From Aricia agestis (taxonomy: Eukaryota > Arthropoda > Insecta > Lepidoptera > Lycaenidae): 64,000 nt of DNA. Numbering within the stretch: the stretch's first letter is position 1; the number at the start of each line of letters is the position of its first letter. The notes beneath the pieces were generated by a model that saw only the letters and a list, made by a program, of their open reading frames with translations, did no database searches and was not told where the DNA came from. The stretch lies in assembly GCF_905147365.1 (NCBI RefSeq), contig NC_056413.1, positions 16,211,501 through 16,275,500 on the forward strand. Reading direction: 5' to 3'. Both the position numbers and the translations under genes were made by a program. This document shows positions 31,162 through 41,829 of the stretch, piece by piece.

Positions 31162-31303
31162 AGGATGTAACTGAACTTTTTGTATGGGAAAATGTATGAC
31201 GCTGCGCTGCTACCTTAGACACAGATTTTAAAGTAAAGTCTACAATATGAGGGACTCATACACACCCTAAAGTATAACTTTGTTTTGTTACACCCTTAGA
31301 AAA
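31162..31303. mobile_element. Foldback family A, decayed and shortened copy
   Basis: CAGGATGTAACTGAAC at the left and CACACCCTAAAGTATAAC ... TTTTGTTACACCC at the right match the termini of the 11861 element; most of the left arm is missing. Confidence 0.6.
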
Positions 31304-31748
31304 TAATGAAACTAATAAAGAATGAACTACCTTTAAACTTTATTCATTCACAGAGTATTTACTTAGCTTAGATTAAAAGACTTCTTTTACCCACTTTACT
31401 CCTTAGATTTTTGGTTTTTGTTAGAAAATAACTGAACTAAACTTTATTCATTTACAGAATGCAGACTGTATGGGAGTTTTCAATTCCATCCATTCGTCTA
31501 GACATATAAATACGTCAAAGCAAGATAAAATAGTTTGGAGATAAGATAAAGCTTTTATTAGCTCTTAAGTGCGATAGCTCTGAGACTATTCACGGAAAAT
31601 CGCTTTCCAAACTACCGGAGGGTGAAACATACTTTATTACTGGTATTATGACGTCATAAGACATCCCATTGTGAGTAATTGTAGGTGCATACTATTCTAA
31701 GCTAGCCTTTAAAAAAAACCGCCAAAGACCGACATCGGTCCAGGGGCG

Positions 31749-31932
31749 TAAGCCAAAATCTTTTCGTTTTCGCTTCGTTGTATTAGAATCGCCGATGAAA
31801 ATGTACAGAAAATGTATAGCGTTCGTTAATATTATGACTTTGCCGTTCGACTCGTCTAATGTCAATTCCATACATTTTGATAGGCGATTCTATAACGAAG
31901 CGAAAACGAAAAATTTTCGGCTAAATGGCCAG
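31749..31932. mobile_element. MITE family B, complete
   Basis: Left AAGCCAAAATCTTTTCGTTT, then CGCTTCGTTGTATTAGAATC; right GATTCTATAACGAAGCGAAA then ACGAAAAATTTTCGGCTAAA. The centre has GTTCGTTAATATTATGAC and GACTCGTCTAATGTCAATTC. No ORF beyond an artefact. Confidence 0.8.
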
Positions 31933-31939
31933 TTACCAC

Positions 31940-33015
31940 AGTTATTCCTACGATTGAGACGAATCAATATAACGCACACACATGTAACGAAACTACGCCT
32001 AGCTTAGATGTCACTGTGTGCGGTATTTCGTGTGTGTGGTAGCTGATTATACACAACACAAGCAAGTTTACAAATAAAAATATTCACAAAGCTTTAAAAA
32101 CTTTCTGAGGTGTGCTTCTTTCTCTGGCATATTTGCACAATAGACATAACTACCAGTAGTTCGACTGCAAAGAAACGGACAGGTTTCAATATCTGTCAAA
32201 TTCGTCGGATTTCACTAGGATTATGAACGGAATGTGCCTCGCGCTGGCTGATATAATTTATTTTTAAATATTTAAAATAAAGATTCCAAAATTGGATTCT
32301 GCCAATTTTAATCGCATGTGCCAAAACACAAACAACAATACGACCAAAGAGGAACACGTCCAGCGAATATGTCATAGTTTTAAATTCGTAGGTAACAAGT
32401 TAACAACCCTATCAACGATTTTCGTCATAATACGTCAAATTTAAAAATTTCAACATCAGTTCTAAGACGGCATACTCTATCATTCTGTCTACTCTGATAT
32501 TTGTAAAGTCATAGACACAGACAGCGGAACACGATGCCTAAATATCTTTATTAGTAAGGATTTATACATTTTAATACGGTGTATTCTGCGGAAAAAACGT
32601 AAAAGAAAGGAGCTAACAAAATAACAATTTAGTTTTTGCCGCCGCAACCCCTTTAGGGAAGATTATGTAGATTAATCCGCCTTAACGTATTTTATATTCG
32701 TACTCGTGTCTTATAGATATCTTACCTGACTTTTTGGCACTATTCCCTTTGCCGCCATTTTTGTTTCTCCTCGGGTAAAGGTTTATTTTGCTCTGGCCAC
32801 ACCCCATTATACTAAAACTACTGTCCCGTGTTACACGCCATCACGACTTCTAAGTATTTTGTGATATGAAGCCATGGCTTCTCTCCTGGAAGAGAAAGAA
32901 ATAATTTTGATTAAAAGTCTGATCTGATCACGTTGCTTTGAGTATCGGAAATTTCTTTGCAACGATATTGGGAAGATTATGCAGATTTACTGGGGTTCCG
33001 TAATCGATAAAAACT
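31940..33015. other. No gene recognised
   Basis: About 1.1 kb of AT-rich DNA. I saw no recurring repeat and no coding-like frame. Confidence 0.3.
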
Positions 33016-33019
33016 CTTC

Positions 33020-33135
33020 TTAACCCCCGACAAAAAAGAGGGGTGTTATAAGTTTCACGTGTCTGTCTGTCTATGCGTCTGTCCGAGGTATCGTACCATC
33101 CAAACGGATGGACCGATTTTGATCTAGTTTTATAT
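33020..33135 (+). repeat. Interspersed repeat: CCCCCGACAAAAAAGAGGGG type
   Basis: TTAACCCCCGACAAAAAAGA then GGGGTGTTATAAG, a GTCTGTCTGTC run and CATCCAAACGGATGGACCGA then TTTTGATCTAG. The same unit lies inverted at 49445-49605 and more diverged at 47545-47640. A recurrent lepidopteran repeat; superfamily unassigned. Confidence 0.65.
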
Positions 33136-33138
33136 AAT

Positions 33139-33500
33139 AATAATATAATAATAGCTCCCACACCGGTTTCGGTGACGGTATCCGGTTTCATTGAAACCAG
33201 GTCAGCTACGCAGGAGTAATTTTATAGTGCCCAAGTGTGTGCGCAGTACACAAGAGCACTCTCTATTCCTTTACTCTCATAACCCAGTGGGACGGACGAC
33301 CGACACGACCGGCGAGAGATCAGACGCCGGACCGACTTTTTACATTCCCATCCGACGCATGGATCATCTTACTTGTCAGACAATCAGGTGATCAGTCTGC
33401 ATTGTCCTAACCAAACTTGGAAATAATATGTTTCCAACGCGGGAATCGAAACCACAACCTCGCGAGCCGCGCTCTGTACCACTAGACCACGGAGGCGTCT
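33139..33500 (-). mobile_element. tRNA-derived SINE (family S1), full head
   Basis: On the minus strand the head reads GCCTCCGTGGTCTAGTGGTA then CAGAGCGCGGCTCGCGAGGT, with A-box TGGTCTAGTGG near 33489-33479 and B-box GGTTTCGATTCC at 33453-33442. The body matches 10279-10578 almost base for base. The plus-strand 66-codon frame is an artefact. Confidence 0.85.
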
Positions 33501-33504
33501 AGAT

Positions 33505-34200
33505 TTTATATTTGAAAGCTAACACTATCAAGCATATTCTTAGCTATAGTTCATCATCATCTCGTGCTGGAAAATCTGAGTTTGATATAAGTAAGTAATT
33601 AATAATAATAATAATAATGATATAAGTAAGTACTTAAAGTTAATGAATCGGGGGTTTGTTTTAAATTTTTTTTATTTAACATTAATTATAATCTTGGAAG
33701 CAATCGCTTTCTGAAATTGGAGGTCACAAGGAGAAGGGGTCACGAATAGAAATGGGAAAATCCTATGTCGAATAAAAACTTACGTTTTGGGGGTCATGTC
33801 CCTTATGACCCTTATTTCATCAACTCAAAGCGAAGATCGTATAAGGGTACCTCGATAGACCTAACTATAATAGAGACTCACAACCTTTTTTCAGGCAAAT
33901 TTTTCTAAAGGCAAAGCGTGCAGCATCATACCTGAAGAAATCCGAAAATGTCGGATATGCTGGCTATACTGGGACCACACACGCCCCTTCAGGGCATCAA
34001 ACATTATAAAATAGTGATAAATATATTATATTTATTAAGTTAGGTAGTTTTCAATATGTATAATAATAGTATAATAATGTATAATTTAAAAGATTAAGAT
34101 TTAGATTAAGAGAAAATGTAATCTTGGTACGCGACAAAATTATGTACTTAAGTGAAACAAACAAAGGATATGGGCGACTGGCCCATAGACAACCCTAATT
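33505..34200. other. No gene recognised
   Basis: AT-rich sequence with an AATAAT run near 33600. GCATCATACCTGAAGAAATC near 33920 and CATACAGACACCCTTCAGGGC-like wording have no match I can name. Confidence 0.25.
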
Positions 34201-34214
34201 ATTGTAATAAAAAT

Positions 34215-34393
34215 AGAAAAACGTAATTTATGAAAATGCCAACTGTCTAGCTAGCGCGGTTCTTGAGATACAGCCTAAAGACGGACATACAGACAGGCTG
34301 CTGCTGTATTTGTAATAGAGTAGAAAATTTTCTGTCTTTGTTATCAACTTATCACATTTTGTTGACGCGGACGAAGTCGCGGGTAACAGCTAG
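34215..34393 (+). mobile_element. Helitron 3' part, GACGCGGACGAAGTCGCGGG type
   Basis: Ends GACGCGGACGAAGTCGCGGG TAACAGCTAG with CTAG at 34390-34393 followed by T. The CGCG..ACGAAGT..CGCG hairpin lies just upstream. The 5' end is not defined. Confidence 0.65.
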
Positions 34394-34789
34394 TAAAAAA
34401 TTTAAAAAAAACCTTTTTTTCGGTAAACCTTAGCCCTGAAAAAAAAAAGGTTTAAAAATATGCCCGCCTAAATTTATATAACAAAAATAAAGTGCTGTAT
34501 CGGTTAGAGAAGTTTAGATTGATGTTTTAAAAGGAAAAATAAATTAGCTTATGTATAAAAAAATTTGAAAATGAAAAGGTGCCCAGAACATATTTTGCAT
34601 TATCATCGCAAGCGGTAATATTATTTCAATACAATATGGCTATCTATTTACACTGTACAAAGGCTGTATGGCTTTGTTTCTTTATCTAGTTTTAATATGT
34701 TTAAAAAAAATAGCGTAGTAATTTTACTGTCCAAATTTTGTTATGTGCATATAATGAATAAATACTTTTTGACTATTGACTATTAAATA

Positions 34790-34998
34790 CTAGCTGTTGC
34801 CCGCGACTGCGTCCACGTCCACGCCAACATTTATTGTTTTCGTAAAAATATTTTTTTATAATAAAAGTATCCTATGTTACTTCTGATACCTCCAAGAGTA
34901 TGTGTACAAAGTTTCATGATGATTCGTCAAGTAGTTTTTGCGTGAAAGCGTAACAAACATCCACGCTTACACATTTATAATATTAATCTTAGTAAGGA
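34790..34998 (-). mobile_element. Helitron, GCAACAGCTAG-end type
   Basis: On the minus strand starts TCCTTACTAAGATTAATATT at 34998 and ends GTGGACGCAGTCGCGGGCAA CAGCTAG at 34790, followed by T. The body has ATCATCATGAAACTTTGTAC. The base before TC is G rather than A, so the 5' boundary may be off or mutated. Confidence 0.7.
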
Positions 34999-35502
34999 CA
35001 AAAAAGCTTCAAGCTTAAGAAAGTTTAGAGAAAGTATCTATACTTAAATAAATAAAAACAAAAGCACAAAATATAAGACACATTCAAGAATCCCAATTGA
35101 GGGTTTGAAGTTTGAAGAAACAGCAATAAAAACTCAGCTAGTAAACAAAATGCGGGTTCTATAAATAGTCTGCGATGATTGGCGCAGCAACTTGAGCACT
35201 AGAGCTGGGCTAGATCTAGATAATTAAGTCTATCTAGATTCTAGAGTTCCTATACCGCTGACGCGACCACTCGTCTATTCTATCTTGTTTGTTGTTAGCA
35301 AGTTTTATGCAAGTTTCTGTTGGCTTTTCGGGAAATTTTGTGTTGAATGTAGTTTAAAAATAAACAAGCGTTGTCTGTGAAGAAAGAAATGAGAAAAATG
35401 TTTTCGTAGTTATTCATTGAAATCCATCGTCTTTCAATTTTAATCTCGAATTTAATTTTTCCACCCAATAATTTATTTATTAATATACCCACCTATATGT
35501 AC

Positions 35503-35668
35503 TATCAGAGAAGTTGATTCCTAGGCAGATGGCAGACCTAAGTAGGTAATTTGGTGGTGTTAAGTCAAACCCATCCGACCGATCACAGCTAATATTGATT
35601 TGACATAAGCCGACCACATGACGTAGGTCCGTCAACTGCCTAGGAATCAATTTCCTCGATTGTGCCTA
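35503..35668. mobile_element. MITE family C, complete
   Basis: GTACTATCAGAGAAGTTGAT and TCCTAGGCAG at the left; CTGCCTAGGAATCAATTTCC TCGATTGTGC at the right. The interior GTCAAACCCATCCGACCGAT matches 19494-19682. Confidence 0.8.
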
Positions 35669-35814
35669 CGTCATAACTTCGAGTAGTTAAAGTACACAGT
35701 TACTGGACACTGTACAGTAGTTATTTAAATTTTTAAATCTGTAATTAACTTTATCCCCGTGCGCTTTAAATTCCATAACTGACTCAACTCACATTAGCCA
35801 AGTATTTATTATAC

Positions 35815-36025
35815 ACCTTGATGAGTAGCAGTCTTACACCGTGCGTTTTTCGCGTACTACACTTTCTGCCGCGCAGTATTTCGGCACGATACGACCTGCA
35901 AACCTTCAAGAAGAGAGCTTATTCCCTCTTAAAAGGCCGGCGACGCACCTGCAGCCCTACTAATGTTGCGAGTATCCATGGGTGACGGCTGTTTGCTCGT
36001 TTGCGCCCTTATTTTATATAAAGAA
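35815..36025 (+). mobile_element. LINE 3' end, 5'-truncated and internally deleted
   Basis: Reads CCTTGATGAGTAGCAGTCTT, CGATACGACCTGCAAACCTT and CAAGAAGAGAGCTTATTCCC, matching the ORF2 C-terminus of the LINE at 39878-40487, then the shared tail (AAAGGCCGGCGACGCACCTG) to TTATTTTATATAAAG. About 40 bp are missing in the coding part and about 15 bp in the tail. Confidence 0.8.
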
Positions 36026-36059
36026 AACGACATTGACATGGTTGTATCACTGCAAACTA

Positions 36060-36274
36060 AAGGAGTGAGCACACTGAGACGGGCCGTGCCGGGGCTCAGC
36101 GTGCCGGGGCTCATCGCAAAAATCCACCTCCATACAATTTGTATGGAAGCGGATGCGCGTATCGCACACTGTGTCGGGGCGCAGCGGATTTCCGCTTCCA
36201 TACAAATTGTATAGAGGTGGATTTTTGGGATGAGCCCCGGCACGCTGCGGCCCGTCTCAGTGTGCTCACTCCTT
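36060..36274. mobile_element. Palindromic MITE, 215 bp, TA flanks
   Basis: Arms AAGGAGTGAGCACACTGAGA ... TCTCAGTGTGCTCACTCCTT are exact, continuing CGGGCCGTGCCGGGGCTC against the right arm with a small duplication (CGTGCCGGGGCTC twice at the left). The inner stem TCCATACAATTTGTATGGA is self-complementary. Flanked by TA. The overlapping frames on both strands are artefacts. Confidence 0.8.
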
Positions 36275-36279
36275 TAACG

Positions 36280-36770
36280 TGAAGGTAAACAAATAGCCCG
36301 GGAGCGCTCCGACACGTCACACAGAGGATGTTTACACACAAGACAATACCTTGTGGCCGGGTTCAATTAATTAATTATACGAGACAAACGCCGTTGTCCT
36401 ACAATAATTTATCAAACGCTTTGATAGGGTTAGGTACTCCTATGCATGGCGTGATTTATATTTTTTATGATTCTAGGCCACTTTAATTTTGCCGCCTCTA
36501 TGCACGAACTCTGCCGCCATCCTGGGACGCTGCTGCCCCCTAGGACGCCATAGGACGCTGCCACCCTTTGGCCTAATACCTACTACATAACTACTAGTTA
36601 TGTAGTATTGGGCCTATGGGTTATTAACTACACTACATATACATAAATCCGAAGCTGTATCAACCGCTTTGATAGGTTTAATTTTCAGTGAATTACAGGA
36701 AAGCTCATTCTCCCTGGATTCTTTTTGCGCGTAAATACAAAATCCGGGATTTTGAAAGTGTATCTAATTA
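36280..36770. other. No gene recognised
   Basis: Contains TACCTACTACATAACTACTA then GTTATGTAGTATTGGGCC, a small hairpin near 36575-36615. Otherwise featureless. Confidence 0.3.
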
Positions 36771-36772
36771 AA

Positions 36773-36930
36773 ACTCTGCGTCAATTCCAACCGCAACGCG
36801 ACGAGGCGAGGCGAGGCGCGGCGCGGCATAAATTTGTATGGATTTGACAGATTTCAATTGCGTGAATCTGTCAAATCCATATAAATTTAGAAATGCATCT
36901 ACGCGTCGCGTTGCGCAGAGTCGAAGCGAA
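36773..36930. mobile_element. Palindromic GC/AT MITE
   Basis: ACTCTGCGTCAATTCC ... CAACGCGACGAGGCG at the left pairs with CGCGTCGCGTTGCGCAGAGT at the right. The centre is a hairpin (ATGGATTTGACAGATT ... AATCTGTCAAATCCAT). Related in its right part to the small MITE at 28891-28969. Confidence 0.65.
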
Positions 36931-36934
36931 TCGA

Positions 36935-38225
36935 AGCGCGTCGAAACGTCAAATTCGCAACAAGTCGAACGAGTGCGCGCGAATTCGCCAGAATGCCTAG
37001 TGCCTACAGTGATTACGCGTAGAATATAGATTCGCTTGTTGGTGCGCGAGAATGCGCGCGCACCAAAATGCGTTGGTCAAGCGAATTCGCGCGAGTGCGT
37101 GCCATAGCGCGCGCCTTTTTAAATTCTCAGAAGTAGTATACAGTGCGTTAATGGTTTGGAGTTAAGGTTGATTTTGGTATGTTCAGTTTAATAATTCGCT
37201 GCGCTAGTATAAATTGACCCTTATTGTTTATCCTAACCAAAAATTGGCTTTCTTTATTCGCCAAAGCTTTTTTACTTCATAAGAAAAAGGCTCCGCAAAA
37301 GCCCTTTCAAGTAATTTTGTATAATTTTGAAGGAACGTTCTAACAATAGATAACAAGAGGCGCACTACAAAAAGGAGGAAGTCAAATAAAAAACGCCGCT
37401 AATTTGAGCAACGTCGACAATATACGGAAGGGAAATTCTAAAATTAGAGAACCCATAGAAACGAGCTGTCAGCACGCCTGATGGCGGGAAAACTTATAGA
37501 CCAAAGTATAAGGTTTGCTTATGTAGTGTTTTCTGTAAGTCCTAGATATTTTGACCAAGCCGAGCCGTTCGTGCCGAAGGGTTATTTTTCAACAATCTTT
37601 ACAATTACCTAATACATTCTTAGTATTTGAATATTTAACAGAACCCTAAGCCAAGTCGCTTTCGTCAATTTCAACGACGAAATTCAAATTCAACCTGCAA
37701 AATAAAGATTCGTTCATTAGGTTGAATCCCGTATTTTTTTATTTTGAAAGAGCGAAATATGCGAAAAACAGACAAGGCTAGTTCTACTAATCCAAACCTT
37801 AGACTATTATCAGAGAGTGTACCTAATCGAAATCGGTAATCCGAGAATAGGTCACCGAAGATTCTTGCCAACGAAACATCTGTGAATCATTGTTAACGAC
37901 GGAATAAAAGTTGTCGATTTTTGTAACCACCTGTTGGTGTAATTTAGTGGTCCATATTTTATACGAGTTATAGCATTGGCCATGACTTAGCAATTCCGTG
38001 CCAGACTTTGACTTGATGGCTTTGTAAATGGTTAGCGATTACCGCAACCAAAACCATGGAAATTCTCAATTAACTTAGGTATACTCGTAGTTAAAACTGC
38101 CACGTTTGTAAAGTTATTGTTAGAAAACAAGGCCATGAAAGCTGTAGCAGTTCCATGTCCATGTAGCCATCCCATTTTTAGTACAAAAATGTGTCTGTCT
38201 GTCTGTTAAGGTAACACGCACGTTT
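36935..38225. other. No gene recognised; CGAATTCGC-rich block at 36940-37125
   Basis: 36940-37125 is rich in CGCGCGAATTCGC motifs in both orientations and may be another decayed MITE. The remainder to 38225 is AT-rich, with no coding-like frame. Confidence 0.3.
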
Positions 38226-38228
38226 GTG

Positions 38229-38523
38229 ACGTGGGAGAGCCATGCTTCGGCACGAATGGGCCGGCTCGACCGGAGAAATACCACGGGTTCACAGAAAACC
38301 GGCGTGAAACAGCGCTTGCGCTGTGTTTCGCCGAATGAGCGAGTTTACCGGAGGCCCAATCCCCTACCCTATTCCCTACCCTCCCATATTACCCTATTCC
38401 TTCTTAAAAGGCCGGCGACGCACCTGCAGCTCTTCTGATGCTGCGAGTGTCCATGGGCGACGGAAGTTGCTTTCCATCAGATGACCCGTTTGCTCGTTTG
38501 CCCCTTTATTTTATAAAAAAAAA
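38229..38523 (+). mobile_element. SINE-B copy
   Basis: Complete head (GTGGGAGAGCCATGCTTCGG, GAAACAGCGCTTGCGCTGTG) and LINE-like tail ending TTTGCCCCTTTATTTTATAA and an A-run. A TGTCTGTCTGTC run just before it (38190) belongs to other sequence. Confidence 0.88.
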
Positions 38524-38589
38524 ACACGCAGCTTACGCTTAGTCGCGCTATTGTATGGAGATAATTAGATTACCGGAAAAGGATAAAAA

Positions 38590-39030
38590 ATAATATAAGT
38601 GATAATACTTTAGGGTTTGTATGTTTTCTCTGTATCCAAGAGTTCACTGTAAGGCTGGTTTTATAGTAGAGCGTTTCGCAGCGCCGTTGGAGCGCGCGCG
38701 TTCGAAGCTGTAACAAACGTATGGACGAACGGCGCTGCTCAAGCGCGCGGACTTTAAAACGCAACTACTACCCCCATACATATTCGAACGCGCGGCGCTC
38801 CAACGGCGCTGCGAAACGCTCTACTATAAAACCAGCCTAAAAGTAGCAATGCTGAAAAAACATTTTTTTATGATTTGTATGGGCAAGCGCCCGAGCGTCA
38901 GGACTCAGTAATTTTGCCACACAAAAGTTTAAAAAAATGTAATTTTTTCAGCGCTGCTACTTTCACTGTGAACTCAATACAGTGGACTCATACACACCGT
39001 AAAGTAATCACTTAGTTTTGTTACACACTG
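38590..39030. mobile_element. Foldback family A copy split by a nested MITE
   Basis: Left arm from ATAAGTGATAATACTTTAGG; right arm ends TTTTGTTACACACTG before TA. More diverged than the three intact copies, and interrupted between 38653 and 38837. Without the insert the order of motifs matches 13179-13437. Confidence 0.8.
38653..38837. mobile_element. Nested Harbinger-like MITE, 185 bp, TAA duplication
   Basis: Arms GGCTGGTTTTATAGTAGAGC and GCTCTACTATAAAACCAGCC are exact, continuing GTTTCGCAGCGCCGTTGGAG. TAA at 38650-38652 and 38838-38840. It lies inside the left arm of a foldback family A element, so it is younger than its host. The 3-bp TAA duplication suggests the PIF/Harbinger superfamily. 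Confidence 0.88.
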
Positions 39031-39039
39031 TATGTTATG

Positions 39040-39350
39040 TACCGGTCGCAAGTACTACATTCAAAGCTAAATCTCTAATTTAAACCATTAAATAACAGAG
39101 CACTATTTACGCAATAATTCCCTTCAGATTTAGAACGGCAATACGGAATGTTTATATTATATGATTTACTTCCCAACTGATATAACTGGAGCGTGTAAAT
39201 AAAAATTGTTTACGCATACCGCCACCGCATACACGAATGAGATACATATCCTACGTAGAATTCGAATATTATAAGATAATATTATTAATAAAATATGTGT
39301 TTTTGCTGCTGTTAAAGTATAATTACTAAAATTAGGTGTAGAGTTATTTT
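39040..39350. other. No gene recognised
   Basis: AT-rich spacer between the foldback element and a Helitron. The 84-codon minus frame has no coding character. Confidence 0.25.
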
Positions 39351-39353
39351 CTA

Positions 39354-39714
39354 CTAGATGAAGCCCGCGAGAACCGTACATTTTCCCGGAAAAATTGAGT
39401 TGAGATGTGTCAAGGGACACCTGGATGGAACGAAGTTATTTCTTATAAGTACAAAAAACCTGTATACACTAAAAAAAATCGTCGCTATACCACACTGTTC
39501 AATGCGAAAGAGAGAGAGAGAGAGACAGAGAAACACTGTCGTATAACTTTTAGTCTAGCCCCATATCGCAACGCGCGATAAGGAACTTCGTTCCAAAACT
39601 ATCTATGCCCTTTTACGGGACTCAAAGTATTAGCAATATCAGTTCTGCGGTTTAAGCGTGAAGAGGTAACAAACAGACAGGCAGACACACTTTCGCATTA
39701 ATCTTAGTATGGAT
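39354..39714 (-). mobile_element. Helitron with internal expansion, (GTCT)n family
   Basis: On the minus strand starts TCCATACTAAGATTAATGCG at 39714 after an A; it has the GTCTGCCTGTCTGTTTG run and CTCTTCACGCTTAAACCGCA, and ends GCGGGCTTCATCTAG at 39354. The centre carries unrelated sequence with an (AG)n run (39507-39525), so another insertion probably lies inside. Confidence 0.65.
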
Positions 39715-39877
39715 TCCCGCTAATTTGGAGCATAGTAAAATAATATGTCTTTTAGTTTTACTATTTCGTATATATCCTCGTTTCGAGGGCACATCTTTAA
39801 CCATCTCCCCTAGCATTGAGATACTTGCCGTCAACATATCGAGCGAAGTCCAGTTCCGATATCATCTAGATTCTAGA

Positions 39878-40487
39878 GGGTAAGGCCAAGTTAGCCTCGA
39901 AGAAGCTTGGAGTTCTTAACAGAGCGGGACAGTACTTCAGTCCGGACCAACGCCTACAACTCTACAAGGTTCGGCCTTATATGGAATATTGTTCTCATCT
40001 CTGAGCAGGGGTGCCAAAATACCAACTGCTCCCTCTAGATCGTATCCAACGAAGGGCCGCTCGAATTGTTGACTGCCATAGTATTTCAAACAGCTTGGAC
40101 CCCTTGGAATTACGCCGAGATGTAGCTTCACTCTGCATCCTCTATCGGTTGTATCACGGGGAGTGCTCTGAGGAATTGTTCGGAATCATACCACCTGCAA
40201 CTTTTCGCCATCGTCCCACGCGAAAAATATTCCATCCTCATCACCTTGATGAGTGGCAGTCTTCCACCGTGCGTTTCTCGCGTAACTTTCTGTCGCGCAC
40301 TGTAAGACTCTGGAACGAACTGTCACCAGCAGTATTTCCGGACCTATACGACCTGCAAACCTTCAAGAAGAGAGCGTATTCCCTCTTAAAAGGCCGGCCA
40401 CGCACCTGCAGCTCTTCTAATGTTGCGAGTGTCCATGTGCGACGGTAGTTGCTTTCCATCAGGTGACCCGTTTGCTCGTTTGCCCCC
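39878..40487 (+). mobile_element. 5'-truncated Jockey-type LINE with RT C-terminus and 3' tail
   Basis: 39878-40010 reads AKLASKKLGVLNRAGQYFSP and then DQRLQLYKVRPYMEYCSHL before a stop codon. 40011-40448 continues in frame as LDRIQRRAARIVDCHSISNS, ASLCILYRLYHGECSEELFG, HPHHLDEWQSSTVRFSRNFL and LWNELSPAVFPDLYDLQTFK, the familiar ORF2 C-terminus of lepidopteran Jockey-like elements. The tail (AAAGGCCGGCCACGCACCTG ... TTTGCTCGTTTGCCCCCTTT) is the same as that of the SINE-B copies. The RT catalytic core is absent. Confidence 0.88.
40011..40448 (+). pseudogene. ORF2 C-terminal fragment of Jockey-type LINE
   Basis: A 145-codon open frame carrying the thumb/C-terminal domain of the LINE polyprotein. 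It is upstream-truncated at a stop codon near 40003 and extends into the 3' tail sequence (GRPRTCSSSNVASVHVRR), as in intact family members, where the last codons overlap the conserved tail. No RT active site, so not functional alone. Confidence 0.85.
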
Positions 40488-40537
40488 TTTTTTATGAAAT
40501 AAGGGGGCAATCGTTTGCCCCCTTATTTCATAAAAAA
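40488..40537. repeat. Perfect 50-bp palindrome at the LINE/SINE joint
   Basis: TTTTTTATGAAATAAGGGGG, CAATCG, then TTTGCCCCCTTATTTCATAA-AAAA. Each half is the normal terminal sequence of the LINE/SINE tail, one inverted. The sequence GTTTGCTCG expected in the SINE tail is replaced by the inverted copy. Confidence 0.9.
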
Positions 40538-40808
40538 GGGTCACCTGATGGAAAGCAACTTCCGTCGCCCATCATGGACACTCGCAGCATTAGAAGAGCT
40601 GCAGGTGCGTTGCCGGCCTTTTAAGAGGGAATAGGGTAATGGTGGTAAGGGTAGGGTAGGGAAGGGAAAAGGGTAGGGGATTGGGCTTCCGGTAAACTCA
40701 CTCACTCGGGGAAACACAGCGTAAGCGCTGTTTCACGCCGGTTTTCTGTGAGCCCGTGGTATTTCTCCGGTCGAGCCGGCCCATTCGTGCCGAAGCATGA
40801 CGCTCCCA
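40538..40808 (-). mobile_element. SINE-B copy, tail-to-tail with the LINE
   Basis: On the minus strand: head GTGGGAGCGTCATGCTTCGG near 40808, GAAACAGCGCTTACGCTGTG, the pyrimidine run, then AAAGGCCGGCAACGCACCTG and CATCAGGTGACCC at 40538. The tail continues into the 50-bp palindrome shared with the LINE. Confidence 0.88.
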
Positions 40809-40849
40809 CTATGCTCCAAATTAGCCAAAATGTCGGGAATCCATACTTA

Positions 40850-41540
40850 TATTACTGCTAAAGCACTTGTTGTTTGCTTCTTCGAACTACCCGAAGATAT
40901 TTGTATGTTCCGATGTCCGAAAAGACGAAAAAGAAGATAACAGTTACTTTGTACTGTGTAAAACTAGAATTAATGTATACCGCACCTTACCAGGTTTGTT
41001 TAATTTATTTTAATTTAATAGTGTGTAACCGTGTAGTACTTGCTATACAAAATAATACCTTCAGGAAAACGAACGATGATGATGAATAAATAAATCAAGC
41101 AACATGTCTTCACTGTGTGCGCATTGTAATAGAAGTATGCCCGGGGGACAGCTTGCTAGGGTTACCAGCTCGCAGTTATTTATTTATATTAACCGCTCTT
41201 TATCTGGACAACACCCTTGGGGGATGTCCGGATCCACCAAGGATGTTTTTTTAAGTATATTCTATGCATGGGAAGATTTTTACGACATAGATAAGATATT
41301 TTTTCATTCATTTATTTAGATTAGAAAATAGAAAGCCAAGATTATTAATTTAATTATTAATTAATCTGGTAAGGTCATCAGACCAGCATTATAAGTTATA
41401 ACCGTAGTACTTAAGTATAAACTAAATATTTCCGAATCAGATTTGGTACCTAGTTGTAAGCGACAACTACCAAATCTGATCCATCCATTATGATTATAAT
41501 TATGCTACAATTTGTAGTAAATAATATACGAATAATAAAA
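40850..41540. other. No gene recognised
   Basis: Two small frames (71 codons each) at 40874-41089 and 41104-41319 have no recognisable domain. GTTTTTTTAAGTATATTC near 41245 and CTTGGGGGATGTCCGGATCC near 41216 resemble LINE-like DNA but cannot be assigned. Confidence 0.3.
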
Positions 41541-41546
41541 ACTTTA

Positions 41547-41827
41547 TTATTATAATATACAATAATATCTATGGACGCTTCACACCACGTCAGTCTGGCC
41601 CAATGTTAAGTACCTGAAGGACTTGTGTTACGGGTACCAGACAACGGAAGTATATTTAATACTTTTATACTATACATATATTTAAGATTTTTATTATATG
41701 ATACACATATTTAATACACATCCATGACCCAGGAACTTTGAAAACATTTTATTCCGTCGGCGGGATTCGATCCCGCGACCCCCGGCTTGAGCTACCAACG
41801 CGCTCACCACTGAGCCACAGAGCTATT
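41547..41827 (-). mobile_element. tRNA-derived SINE (family S2)
   Basis: Minus-strand head with A box TGGCTCAGTGG (41817-41807) and B box GGATCGAATCC (41773-41763), then the same body as 21205-21475 (AAAGTTCCTGGGTCATGGAT; CTGACGTGGTGTGAAGCGTC). The body has a small rearrangement near 41640. Confidence 0.85.
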
Positions 41828-41829
41828 TC

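Larger units (their letters stand above)
39712..40845. repeat. Inverted repeat flanking the LINE/SINE pair
   Basis: Left copy 39712-39739 (GGATTCCCG, then CTAATTTGGAGCATAGT); right copy 40809-40845, whose complement reads GGATTCCCGACATTTTGGCT then AATTTGGAGCATAGT. The left has an 11-bp deletion relative to the right. Together they bracket the tail-to-tail LINE/SINE structure. They could be the ends of a foldback element that received both insertions, or the product of an inverted duplication. Confidence 0.7.
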
